Part shown: piece by piece, positions 25,383 through 32,807 of the stretch
Numbering within the stretch: position 1 is the first letter of the stretch
Layout of the letters: each line of letters starts with the position of its first letter
DNA from: Allobosea sp. WAO
GTDB taxonomy: Bacteria; Pseudomonadota; Alphaproteobacteria; Rhizobiales; Beijerinckiaceae
DNA: 64,000 nt
Direction: 5' to 3'
Assembly: GCF_001509835.1 (NCBI RefSeq)
Contig: NZ_JXTJ01000017.1
Location: 62,001-126,000 of the forward strand
The notes under the pieces: generated by a model
Databases searched by the model: none
Told to the model about the DNA's origin: nothing
What the model saw: the letters and a program-made list of their open reading frames with translations, nothing else
Program-made: the position numbers and the translations under genes

Positions 25383-26357
25383 CTAGGTTTCCGCCAGCCC
25401 CGAAAGCGGCGCCCGCAGCGAAAGCACGATGCCCTCGGCCGCATAATCGGTCTGGGCCGTGCCGCCGAGATAGCTGCCGAGCGCTTTCTCGATCATCTGC
25501 GAGCCGAAACCGCGTCGGGTCGGCGGCGTCACCAGCGGGCCACCGCTCTCCTGCCAGCGAAACAGCATTTCCCCGGCCTCGATCTGCCAGGCTACATCGA
25601 TATGGCCGCGTTCATGGGAGAGCGCGCCATACTTGACGGCGTTGGTGCCGAGTTCATGGGTGGCCAGCGCCATGGCCAGGGCGCATTTCGGCGACAGGGC
25701 GACGGCAGGTCCGGCGATCGCGATGCGCGCGCCGAAGCGGTGCGGCGCCAGCACGACTTCGACCAGCTGCTTCAGGTCGGCGCCGTGCCGGCTCGCCGAC
25801 AGCAAAAGGTCCTGCGCCGCGCCGAGCGCCTGCAGGCGGTCGAGCAGGCGGGGCTTCGCGCTCTGGAGCGGCTCGTCGGGCTGGCGCAGCGTCTGGTTGA
25901 CGATGCCCTGGACCATGGCGAGCAGGTTCTTGATGCGATGGTTGAGCTCGCCGGCGAGCAGACGATAGCGCTCTTCGCTGGCCTGCAATTCGGTGATGTC
26001 GCGTGAGACCGAGAGGATGGCTTCCGGCCTGCCATCCGGCCCGATGATCGGCGAGACCTGCACGTCCCAGTAGCGGGGATTGCCTGCAGCGGTATTGGCG
26101 GGTCCGTTGAAGCGATAGCTCCTGCCGTCTCGCGCTGCGGCGATCGCGGCCTGCGCATCCGCATTGCTGGCGTCTTGCCAGAAATCCGGCCAGGAGCAGC
26201 CGCGGATCGCCTCGAAATCCACGACCTCCATCACGCGCTGGCCGCCTTCGCTCATGAAGGTCAGCCGCCCTTCGAGATCGAGCACCTTGATGCAGTCGTC
26301 CGATGCCGCGAGCACGGCGCGCATCAGGCGCGCATCCTTGTCTACCTGTGTCGGCAC
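25383..26357 (-). CDS. PAS-domain HWE-family sensor histidine kinase
   Basis: A 324-aa soluble kinase. An N-terminal PAS domain runs from about 12 to 120 (LDLEGRLTFMSEGGQ, then the PAC end PEAILSVSRDITELQASEE). The phospho-acceptor box ELNHRIKNLLAMVQ has H140. The HWE hallmark, a W-x-E in the ATPase part (FRWQESGGP), and the helix THELGTNAVKYGALS are present. HWE kinases often serve the general stress response or light sensing in alphaproteobacteria. No regulator gene is adjacent except the FixJ-like one two genes downstream. The start is GTG. Confidence 0.9.
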   Translation of the reverse strand: MPTQVDKDARLMRAVLAASDDCIKVLDLEGRLTFMSEGGQRVMEVVDFEAIRGCSWPDFWQDASNADAQAAIAAARDGRSYRFNGPANTAAGNPRYWDVQVSPIIGPDGRPEAILSVSRDITELQASEERYRLLAGELNHRIKNLLAMVQGIVNQTLRQPDEPLQSAKPRLLDRLQALGAAQDLLLSASRHGADLKQLVEVVLAPHRFGARIAIAGPAVALSPKCALAMALATHELGTNAVKYGALSHERGHIDVAWQIEAGEMLFRWQESGGPLVTPPTRRGFGSQMIEKALGSYLGGTAQTDYAAEGIVLSLRAPLSGLAET

Positions 26358-26415
26358 GTGCGCGCTTTCGATCGGTGGGGCTATTCTCGTCCAATTCGAC
26401 CGCTACAGCATTGCT

Positions 26416-26440
26416 TGTCAAACCGGCATGTCTTTTGACA
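26416..26440. promoter_or_regulatory. Inverted repeat between HWE kinase and glpR-like gene
   Basis: TGTCAAA (26416-26422) and TTTGACA (26434-26440) form an inverted repeat with an 11-nt spacer in the divergent promoter region. The right arm also contains a TTGACA hexamer that could be a -35 box for the plus-strand gene. Confidence 0.35.
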
Positions 26441-26531
26441 GGTTTTCCCGTCTCGTCATTGTCGGTGCGGCCGCGATTGACGTGGGCTCCCGGTCCCGTC
26501 AGCTTGGCGCGACCCCGAAGGAGCCTCGCCC

Positions 26532-27311
26532 ATGGAAAGCCTGACGCCGCGCCAGCGCGAGATCGTGACGCTGGCGCGCAGCCAGGGTCGGGTCAGCGTC
26601 GAGGAACTGGCGGCGCGCTACGAGGTCAGCGTCCAGACCATCCGCAAGGACCTCAACCAGCTCTGCGAGCAGCGCGTGATGTCGCGCGTCCATGGCGGCG
26701 CGGTCGTCGCCTCCAGCGTCGAGAACCTTGCCTATGAGGCGCGCCGCTTCATCGCCGGCGAGGAGAAGGCGGCGATCGGCCGAGCCGCCGCGGCGCTGAT
26801 CCCCAACGACGCCTCGCTCTTCATCAATATCGGCACGACCACGGAGGAGGTCGCTCGCGCGCTGACCGACCATCAGGGCCTCCTCGTGATCACCAACAAC
26901 CTGCATGTCGCGACGCTGCTCTATCCGCACCCGCGCATCGAGGTGATCGTTGCCGGCGGCCCGGTCCGGCGTTCGGACGGCGGCGTCATCGGTGCGGCCG
27001 CGATCGACCTGATCCGCCAGTTCAAGGTCGACTATGCCGTGATCGGCACCTCGGCCATCGACGAGGAGGGCGCGCTGCTCGACTTCGACTATCGCGAGGT
27101 CAGGGTTTCCCAAGCGATCATCGAGAACGCCCGGCAATGCCTGCTCGTCGCCGACAGCACCAAGTTCGAGCGCTCCGCGCCCGTCCGCATCGCGCATCTG
27201 CGCGATGTCGACGTTTTCGTCACCGACCGCCTTGAGGCCGAGCCGCTGCGCGAGCTCTGCCGCAGCGAGGGGGTCGAGCTGGTCGAGACTGCTGTGAAAG
27301 CCTCTTCCTAG
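26532..27311 (+). CDS. glpR: DeoR-family regulator, probable glycerol-3-phosphate repressor
   Basis: A 259-aa DeoR protein. The N-terminal winged helix reads LTPRQREIVTLARSQGRVSV with the recognition helix VSVQTIRKDLNQLCEQ. The C-terminal sugar-phosphate sensor has INIGTTTEEVARALTDH, VIVAGGPVRRSDGGVIG and LVADSTKFERSAPV. The next plus-strand gene is glpD and a candidate operator lies between them. This supports the GlpR assignment over other sugar regulators. AAGGAG precedes the ATG. Confidence 0.85.
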   Translation: MESLTPRQREIVTLARSQGRVSVEELAARYEVSVQTIRKDLNQLCEQRVMSRVHGGAVVASSVENLAYEARRFIAGEEKAAIGRAAAALIPNDASLFINIGTTTEEVARALTDHQGLLVITNNLHVATLLYPHPRIEVIVAGGPVRRSDGGVIGAAAIDLIRQFKVDYAVIGTSAIDEEGALLDFDYREVRVSQAIIENARQCLLVADSTKFERSAPVRIAHLRDVDVFVTDRLEAEPLRELCRSEGVELVETAVKASS

Positions 27312-27333
27312 AGCACGCTTCGCTCTCACCCGT

Positions 27334-27430
27334 CGCCATTCCGGACCAGCCGCGCAGCTGCGGAATCCATCATGGAGCGCCGCAGCCTCACGATGGCTTC
27401 CGGCACTCCGCTTCGCTCCAGCCGGAATGA
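27334..27430. repeat. Compound palindromic repeat (CATTCCGG...CCGGAATGA)
   Basis: Outer ends GCCATTCCGG and GCCGGAATGA are inverted, with an inner pair GCGGAATCCATCATGG and CACGATGGCTTCCGG. It lies between glpR and glpD and could uncouple their transcription. Confidence 0.65.
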
Positions 27431-27490
27431 TCTTGGGATTTGAGCGGAACGCGCTCCCCGTCGGAAAAGTTGCCAGAAGCAAGGTCGCGG

Positions 27491-27514
27491 TTTCGTTTTT
27501 GATTTCGCTTTTGC
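27491..27514 (+). promoter_or_regulatory. Tandem 12-bp direct repeat, candidate GlpR operator
   Basis: TTTCGTTTTTGA (27491-27502) and TTTCGCTTTTGC (27503-27514) are direct repeats that match at 10 of 12 positions. TTTCG-type direct repeats are a known operator style for DeoR-family regulators in alphaproteobacteria. The pair lies about 75 bases before the glpD start and just after the glpR-like gene. Confidence 0.5.
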
Positions 27515-27589
27515 ATTGCACGCAAGCAAAGCGCGCATTATCTATCGTGGTGCAGGCGGCGTCCGATGCCCCCTGCCGGGAGAGTAATC

Positions 27590-29119
27590 GTGTCGGCTCC
27601 GGTCTTCGATGTCGCCATCATCGGCGGTGGCGTGAATGGTTGCGGGATCGCCCGCGACGCCGCCGGCCGCGGCGCCTCCGTCATCCTGTTCGAGCAAGGT
27701 GACCTCGCCGGCGCCACCTCCTCGGCCTCGACCAAGCTGATCCATGGCGGGCTGCGCTATCTCGAGCATTACGAGTTCCGGCTGGTGCGCGAGGCGCTCA
27801 CCGAGCGCGAGGTGATCTGGCGCGCCGCCCCGCATATCGTGCGGCCGCTGCGCTTCGTCCTGCCGCATCACGAAGGCCTGCGGCCCTGGTGGCTGCTGCG
27901 GCTCGGCCTCTTCCTCTACGACCATCTCGGCGGGCGAAAGCTGCTGCCGGCGACGCGCTCGCTCGATCTGCGGCGCGACGAGACGGGCGAGCCGCTGCAG
28001 CCGCGCTTCAGCCGCGGCTTCGAGTATTCCGATTGCTGGGTCGACGATGCGCGGCTCGTCGTGCTCAACGCCCGCGATGCGGCCGAGCGCGGTGCACAGA
28101 TCCTGACGCGGACCCGCGTCATCGGCGCGCGCCGCCACGGCGATCACTGGCTGGTCGAGACCGAGGCTGCCGATGGCAGCAGGGCGCAGACAGCGGCCCG
28201 GACCCTGGTCAACGCCGCCGGGCCCTGGGTTGCCGAGGTGCTCAACGGCATCGCGCCGAGCGAGCAGCCGGCCGCGGTCCGGCTGGTCCAGGGCAGCCAC
28301 ATCGTCGTGCCGCGCCTGTTCGAGCATGACCGCTGCTACATTTTCCAGAATGCCGATGGCCGCATCATCTTCGCGATCCCCTATGAGGGCGACCTCACGC
28401 TGATCGGCACCACCGACAGGGATTATCGCGCCGATCCGGCCAAGGTCGCAGCCAGCGAGGAGGAGATCGCCTATCTCTGCTCCGCCGCTAGCGAGTACTT
28501 CCGCAAGCAGATCCGGCGCGAGGACGTGGTCTGGACCTATTCAGGGGTGCGGCCGCTCTATGATGACGGCGCCAGCAAGGCCCAGGAGGCGACGCGCGAT
28601 TATGTGCTGAAACTCGACGAGCCGGCGGGCTCTGCCCCGCTGCTCTCGGTCTTCGGCGGCAAGATCACGACCTCACGCCGCCTTGCCGAGGCTGCAGTCG
28701 AAAAGCTCGCGGCTGCCGTGCCGGCGCTTCGCGCCGCGCCCTGGACGGCCGGGGCGCCGCTTCCCGGCGGCGATTTCCCGGTCCAGGGCTTTGAGGCGTT
28801 GGTCGAGCGGATCTGCACGACGCGGCCCTGGCTCGACCGGCCGCTGGCACGCCGCCTGGCGCGTGCCTATGGCACCCGCGCCGAGCATCTGCTGGAAGGC
28901 GCAGCCTCGATGGCCGATCTCGGCCGGAACTTCGGCGCCGACCTGACCGAACGCGAGGTTGGCTGGCTGATGGCGCAGGAATGGGCGGTGAGCGCCGAGG
29001 ACGTGCTGTTCCGGCGCAGCAAGCTCGGCCTGCGTCTCTCGGCCGAGCAGCGCCAGGCGCTCGACGATTATATGGCAGCGCAACGCGCCAGCGCGCCCGC
29101 TCTGGCCGCGCAGGGCTGA
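27590..29119 (+). CDS. glpD: Aerobic glycerol-3-phosphate dehydrogenase
   Basis: A 509-aa flavoprotein that oxidises glycerol-3-phosphate to dihydroxyacetone phosphate and passes electrons to quinone at the inner membrane. The FAD site is VAIIGGGVNGCGIARDAAGR near the N terminus, followed by the family signature TSSASTKLIHGGLRYLEHYE. IGTTDRDY and SVFGGKITTSR lie in the middle, and the C-terminal DAO domain has LTEREVGWLMAQEWA. I chose GTG 27590 because GGGAGAG lies eight bases before it; an ATG at 27566 has no such site. Confidence 0.93.
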   Translation: MSAPVFDVAIIGGGVNGCGIARDAAGRGASVILFEQGDLAGATSSASTKLIHGGLRYLEHYEFRLVREALTEREVIWRAAPHIVRPLRFVLPHHEGLRPWWLLRLGLFLYDHLGGRKLLPATRSLDLRRDETGEPLQPRFSRGFEYSDCWVDDARLVVLNARDAAERGAQILTRTRVIGARRHGDHWLVETEAADGSRAQTAARTLVNAAGPWVAEVLNGIAPSEQPAAVRLVQGSHIVVPRLFEHDRCYIFQNADGRIIFAIPYEGDLTLIGTTDRDYRADPAKVAASEEEIAYLCSAASEYFRKQIRREDVVWTYSGVRPLYDDGASKAQEATRDYVLKLDEPAGSAPLLSVFGGKITTSRRLAEAAVEKLAAAVPALRAAPWTAGAPLPGGDFPVQGFEALVERICTTRPWLDRPLARRLARAYGTRAEHLLEGAASMADLGRNFGADLTEREVGWLMAQEWAVSAEDVLFRRSKLGLRLSAEQRQALDDYMAAQRASAPALAAQG

Positions 29120-29141
29120 TGCCGGCGGTCCGCTGCGGGCT

Positions 29142-29549
29142 CTACTGAGCCTGCGCCGCCGCCGGATCCATCCAGAATACCTCCCAGACATGGCCGTCGA
29201 GGTCGCGGAAGGCGTGGCCGTACATGAAGCCGTGATCCTGCGGCTCGTTGAAGGTGCTGCCGCCGGCCGCGAGCGCCGCCTTGACGATGGCGTCGACCGC
29301 TGCGCGATCGTCGCGGGAGAGCGCGATCAGCACCTCGGTCGTCTTGTCCGTGTCGGCGATCGGCTTCGGCGAGAATCCGGCAAATTTCTCATGGGTCAGC
29401 AGCATCGCGAAGATGGTGTCGCTGATCACCATGCAGGCTGCCGTTTCGTCGGTGAACTGCGGGTTGAAGGAGAAGCCCAGCGTCTCGAAGAAGGCCATCG
29501 ACTTGGCGAGGTCCTTCACCGGCAGGTTGATGAAGATCATCTGAGGCAT
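29142..29549 (-). CDS. Single-domain VOC/glyoxalase-like protein
   Basis: A 135-aa protein of the PhnB/extradiol-like VOC group. It starts MPQMIFINLPVKDLAKSMAF with FFETLGFSFNPQFTDE, and ends with HGFMYGHAFRDLDGHVWEVF, the usual C-terminal signature of these proteins. The central part has MLLTHEKFAGFSPK. The metal ligands seem only partly kept, so an enzymatic role is uncertain. It is convergent with glpD. Confidence 0.85.
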   Translation of the reverse strand: MPQMIFINLPVKDLAKSMAFFETLGFSFNPQFTDETAACMVISDTIFAMLLTHEKFAGFSPKPIADTDKTTEVLIALSRDDRAAVDAIVKAALAAGGSTFNEPQDHGFMYGHAFRDLDGHVWEVFWMDPAAAQAQ

Positions 29550-29624
29550 TGCGGGCTCCTTGGCAGCTTCGTTCCGGGATCGGGACCGGCGTCGGGGGAC
29601 GTTGCCGGTGGGGCGAGGGCGCGG

Positions 29625-30089
29625 CTATGACACGGCGAGAAGCGACTGTCTGAGCTTGGCCGGTTCGATATCGGTGAGGCGGGCATCGACCGCGTCATGC
29701 GTGCGCTGCCAGATCGGCATGGCCCGCGCCAGCAGCGCAATTCCCTCGGGCGTAATTGCGAGCAGCCTGCTGCGGCGGTCCTTATCTCCGGGAGAGACCG
29801 TCACGAGGCCGCGCCGCTCGAGCGGCTTCAGCGCTGCGGTCAGGGTCGTGCGGTCCATGCCGAGCAGGTTCGCAACCGGGGCGATGCTCGGCGGCTCCGG
29901 CCGGTTCAGCGACATCAGCAGCGAGAACTGCTGGTTGGTCAGCCCCAGAGGCCGCAGCGCTTCGTCGAACAGCCGGGCCAGCGCGCGGGCGGCGCGCTGC
30001 AGGTGCAGGCACAGGCAGTGGTCGCGCACATGCAGCGTGGTCGCGAACGGGACCGGCGATTCCGCTGGCATGAGGGCTGATTTTGACAT
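29625..30089 (-). CDS. MarR-family transcriptional regulator
   Basis: A 154-aa winged-helix regulator. The domain runs LGLTNQQFSLLMSL, then APVANLLGMDRTTLTAALKPLERRGLV (recognition region), then the beta-wing GDKDRRSRLLAITPEG. Cysteines in DHCLCLHLQR near the N terminus are of the kind used for redox sensing in some MarR proteins, which is inference. It is divergent from the DUF899 gene and a perfect palindrome lies between them. Confidence 0.9.
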   Translation of the reverse strand: MSKSALMPAESPVPFATTLHVRDHCLCLHLQRAARALARLFDEALRPLGLTNQQFSLLMSLNRPEPPSIAPVANLLGMDRTTLTAALKPLERRGLVTVSPGDKDRRSRLLAITPEGIALLARAMPIWQRTHDAVDARLTDIEPAKLRQSLLAVS

Positions 30090-30100
30090 TGGGCAATTAT

Positions 30101-30112
30101 GTTGATATCAAC
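30101..30112. promoter_or_regulatory. Perfect palindrome GTTGATATCAAC, likely MarR operator
   Basis: A 12-bp perfect dyad in the 67-bp gap between the divergent MarR and DUF899 genes. TTGATATCAA-type sites are common for MarR-family regulators. Its place, 11 bases before the marR start, suits autorepression and control of the partner gene. Confidence 0.65.
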
Positions 30113-30156
30113 TGTTAAAGTCAAGAACAGGGGCGCAGCGCTGAAGGGAGAAAACC

Positions 30157-30891
30157 ATGCAGCATCATCAGCTTGCCTCTAAGGCCGAGTGGCTCGAAGC
30201 CCGCCGCGCACTTCTGCAGCGTGAGAAGGAGTTCACCCGGCTGCGCGATGCGATCAATGCCGAACGCCTGGCTCTGCCCTGGGTCAGGGTCGAGAAGGAC
30301 TATGCCTTCGACACGCCTTCCGGACGGCGCAGCCTCGCTGAACTCTTCGACGGCCGCAGCCAGCTCATGATCTACCATTTCATGTTCGGGCCGGACTGGG
30401 AGGCGGGCTGTCCGGGCTGTTCCTTCATGGCCGATCATTTCGACGGTACGCTGCCCCATCTCAACAACCACGACGTCACGCTGGTCGCGGTGTCGCGCGC
30501 GCCGCTCGCGAAGATCGAGGCCTACAGGAAGCGGATGGGCTGGAATTTCCCCTGGGTCTCGTCCTTCGGCAGCGACTTCAATGCCGACTTCCATGTCTCC
30601 TTCACCAAGGAGGAGCTGGCGAGCGGTGGGGTCGAGTACAATTTCATGCGGATGCCGTCGGAGCAGGCCTTCGACGAGCTGCCGGGGGTGAGCGCCTTCA
30701 GCCGCGACGAGCAGGGGCGGGTCTTCCACACCTACTCCTCCTATGCCCGCGGCGGCGAGGAACTGCTTTCGACACTGATGATCCTCGACCGCGCGCCCAA
30801 GGGCCGCAACGAGACGTCGACGCTCAGCTTCGTCAAGCGCCATGACGAGTACGAGGAGCCGGCACGGGCCCACGCTTGCTGCGCCGCCTGA
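30157..30891 (+). CDS. DUF899-family thioredoxin-like protein
   Basis: A 244-aa protein. The family landmarks are LLQREKEFTRLRDAINAERL, LPWVRVEKDYAFDT, and the core YHFMFGPDWEAGCPGCSFMA with a CxxC pair, then HLNNHDVTLVAVSRAPLAKI and GWNFPWVSSFGSDFNADF. The fold is predicted thioredoxin-like (DUF899, also called AhpC/TSA-like). No reaction is established. Divergent coupling to a MarR regulator suggests induction by a toxic or oxidising compound. AAGGGAG precedes the ATG. Confidence 0.87.
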   Translation: MQHHQLASKAEWLEARRALLQREKEFTRLRDAINAERLALPWVRVEKDYAFDTPSGRRSLAELFDGRSQLMIYHFMFGPDWEAGCPGCSFMADHFDGTLPHLNNHDVTLVAVSRAPLAKIEAYRKRMGWNFPWVSSFGSDFNADFHVSFTKEELASGGVEYNFMRMPSEQAFDELPGVSAFSRDEQGRVFHTYSSYARGGEELLSTLMILDRAPKGRNETSTLSFVKRHDEYEEPARAHACCAA

Positions 30892-30987
30892 GGCGGCGCG
30901 CCACGGAACGCGCGCATAGGGTTGGTAGGGTGTCCGCCTCCTCGGGAGGATGGACTTGGGGCGCGCGATTTCTCGGCAATGAAGGTC

Positions 30988-31024
30988 GTCATTCCTGCGC
31001 TGCGCTTGGCTGCGGCGGAATGAC
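30988..31024. repeat. Short inverted repeat GTCATTCC...GGAATGAC
   Basis: GTCATTCCTGC and GCGGAATGAC flank a GC-rich centre. It matches the ends of the element at 19193. It lies between the DUF899 gene and the convergent acyl-CoA dehydrogenase gene, which are 165 bases apart with nothing else visible. Confidence 0.6.
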
Positions 31025-31055
31025 GGCCCGGAGTTAGACGCCGAATGATGCTCTT

Positions 31056-32699
31056 TCAGCTGCGCGCCACCGTCGCGCGCTGGACGATTGCGGCAAGCTC
31101 CGGCGAGGGCTCCAGCGTGCCGAAGACATAGCCCCAATCGGCATCGAGCCGCGAGCGGCAGAAGCTCTCGAACACCGCCTCGTCGGCATGCTTCCTCAAT
31201 TCGGAGGCCTGCAGCGCATAGGCCATCAGATTGGCGAGGCGGCGGCCATGGCCGTCATCATTGCGCGGCTTGGCGACTTCCGTGCCGAGCCGGTCGAGCC
31301 AGCGGTCGAGCGCGGGGTTGGCCCCGCGCGCGCTGCCGACCTCTTCCATGAAGGCCTCCTTGGTGCGCGGATCGCGGTTGAAGGAGCGCAGCACGTCCAT
31401 GCACATCATGTTCGAGGTGCCCTCCCAGATCGCGTTGAGCGGCGCCTCGCGATAGAGCCGCGCCATCGGGTTCTCCTCGATGAAGCCGTTGCCACCATGA
31501 CATTCCAGGGCCTCGACGACGAAGGCGGCGGCCCGCTTGCAGTTCCAGAATTTTGCCAGCGGCGTCGAGACTCGGGCGAGGTGGCGCTCCTGTTCGCTCG
31601 TCTCCATCGCATCGGTTGCGGCGGCGATGCGGAAGGCCATCAGTGTCGAGGCCTCGGAGTCGATCGCGAGATCGGCCAGGATATTGGTCATCATCGGCTG
31701 TTCGGCGAGCGAGGAGCCAAAACCCCGGCGTGACTGGGTGTGGTTGAGCGCCAGCGTTAGCGCCTGCCGCATCAGCCCGGCCGAGCCGACGGCGAAATCG
31801 AGCCGGGTGAGATGGGCGTGGGAGAGAATCTCCTTGATGCCGGCGCCCTCCGCGCCGACGAGCCAGCCGAGGCACTCGCGGAATTCGACCTCGGAGGAGG
31901 CGTTCGAGCGGTTGCCGGCCTTGTCCTTCAGTCGCTGGATCTGCAGCCGGTTGCGGCTGCCATCGGGCAGGAAGCCCGGGCAGAACAGGCAGGAGACGCC
32001 GCTCTCGGTCTGCGCCAGGGTGAAGAACCCGTCCGATTGCGGCACAGAGAAGAACCATTTGTGCCCGGTGATCAGATAGACCCGGCCTTCCGGCGTATCC
32101 TCGAGGAAACGCGCTGTCGTCTGGGTTTGGCGCAGATCCGAGCCGCCCTGCTTCTCGGTCATCGCATAGCCGATGCTGGCGCCGGTCTTCTGTGCCACCG
32201 GTAGCGGCCGCTTGTCGTAGCGGCCCGAGGTGATCTTCTCGCGCCAGAGTGCGAACTCCGGCTGAGCGAGGCCGGGGAAGGCCGCATAGGTCATGCCCGT
32301 CGGGCAGCCGACGCCATGCTCGACCTGATTCCAGAGATAGGACAGCACCGCCCGTGCCGCGTGCCCGTTCGGCTCCCTGGTCGTCCAGGCGAGCGAAGGC
32401 ACCTCATGGGCGAAGGCGAGGCCCATCAACTCGTGCCAGGCAGGATGGAACTCGATCCAGTCGATGCGATTGCCGAACCGGTCATGCGTCTTCAGTTCGG
32501 GCCCGTAACGATTGGCCAGACGCGCCAGTTCCTGCACCTCGGCATCGCCAGCAAGCGCGCCGAGCGCGCCGGCTTTCCCTGCCACCCAGGGCGCCAGCCG
32601 GGCGACGACGCCCTGCAGCACCGCGTCGCCGGAGAAGGCGTTCCAGCCGGTCGCCGGGCGGGCCTGGTTGAGGACCTGGTGAGTGGCGTGAGCGTTCAT
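31056..32699 (-). CDS. AidB-like acyl-CoA dehydrogenase
   Basis: A 547-aa flavoprotein of the AidB branch of the acyl-CoA dehydrogenases. Landmarks are YAMTEKQGGSDLRQTQTTA and the FAD/substrate region ITGHKWFFSVPQSDGFFTLA, then GFGSSLAEQPMMTNILADL and CHGGNGFIEENPMARLYREA with NAIWEGTSNMMCMDVLR. E. coli AidB takes part in the alkylation response and binds DNA; the length (about 540) fits that subgroup. I chose ATG 32699 because the open frame further upstream is only a translation of the repeat at 32713. Confidence 0.9.
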   Translation of the reverse strand: MNAHATHQVLNQARPATGWNAFSGDAVLQGVVARLAPWVAGKAGALGALAGDAEVQELARLANRYGPELKTHDRFGNRIDWIEFHPAWHELMGLAFAHEVPSLAWTTREPNGHAARAVLSYLWNQVEHGVGCPTGMTYAAFPGLAQPEFALWREKITSGRYDKRPLPVAQKTGASIGYAMTEKQGGSDLRQTQTTARFLEDTPEGRVYLITGHKWFFSVPQSDGFFTLAQTESGVSCLFCPGFLPDGSRNRLQIQRLKDKAGNRSNASSEVEFRECLGWLVGAEGAGIKEILSHAHLTRLDFAVGSAGLMRQALTLALNHTQSRRGFGSSLAEQPMMTNILADLAIDSEASTLMAFRIAAATDAMETSEQERHLARVSTPLAKFWNCKRAAAFVVEALECHGGNGFIEENPMARLYREAPLNAIWEGTSNMMCMDVLRSFNRDPRTKEAFMEEVGSARGANPALDRWLDRLGTEVAKPRNDDGHGRRLANLMAYALQASELRKHADEAVFESFCRSRLDADWGYVFGTLEPSPELAAIVQRATVARS

Positions 32700-32712
32700 G
32701 GCGGGCTCTTTC

Positions 32713-32799
32713 GTCATGCTCGCCCTTGTGGCGAGCATCCACGTCTTGCGACGCGGATGAGGGAAGACGTGGATGGTCGGGACAAGTCCGACCATGACG
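32713..32799. repeat. Mosaic palindromic repeat, copy 3
   Basis: GTCATGCTCGCC/GGCGAGCAT (CTTGT loop), then CCACGTCTTG paired to GAAGACGTGG, then ATGGTCGGG/CCGACCATGAC (ACAAGT loop). It is almost the same as the copy inside cobN at 56364. It fills the gap between the hydroxylase and acyl-CoA dehydrogenase genes. Confidence 0.8.
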
Positions 32800-32807
32800 G
32801 TTCGGAC

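Noticed and set aside
32700-32795. An N-terminal extension of the acyl-CoA dehydrogenase (MVGLVPTIHV...)
   Set aside because: It is a translation of the palindromic repeat at 32713, and the normal N terminus begins at 32699.
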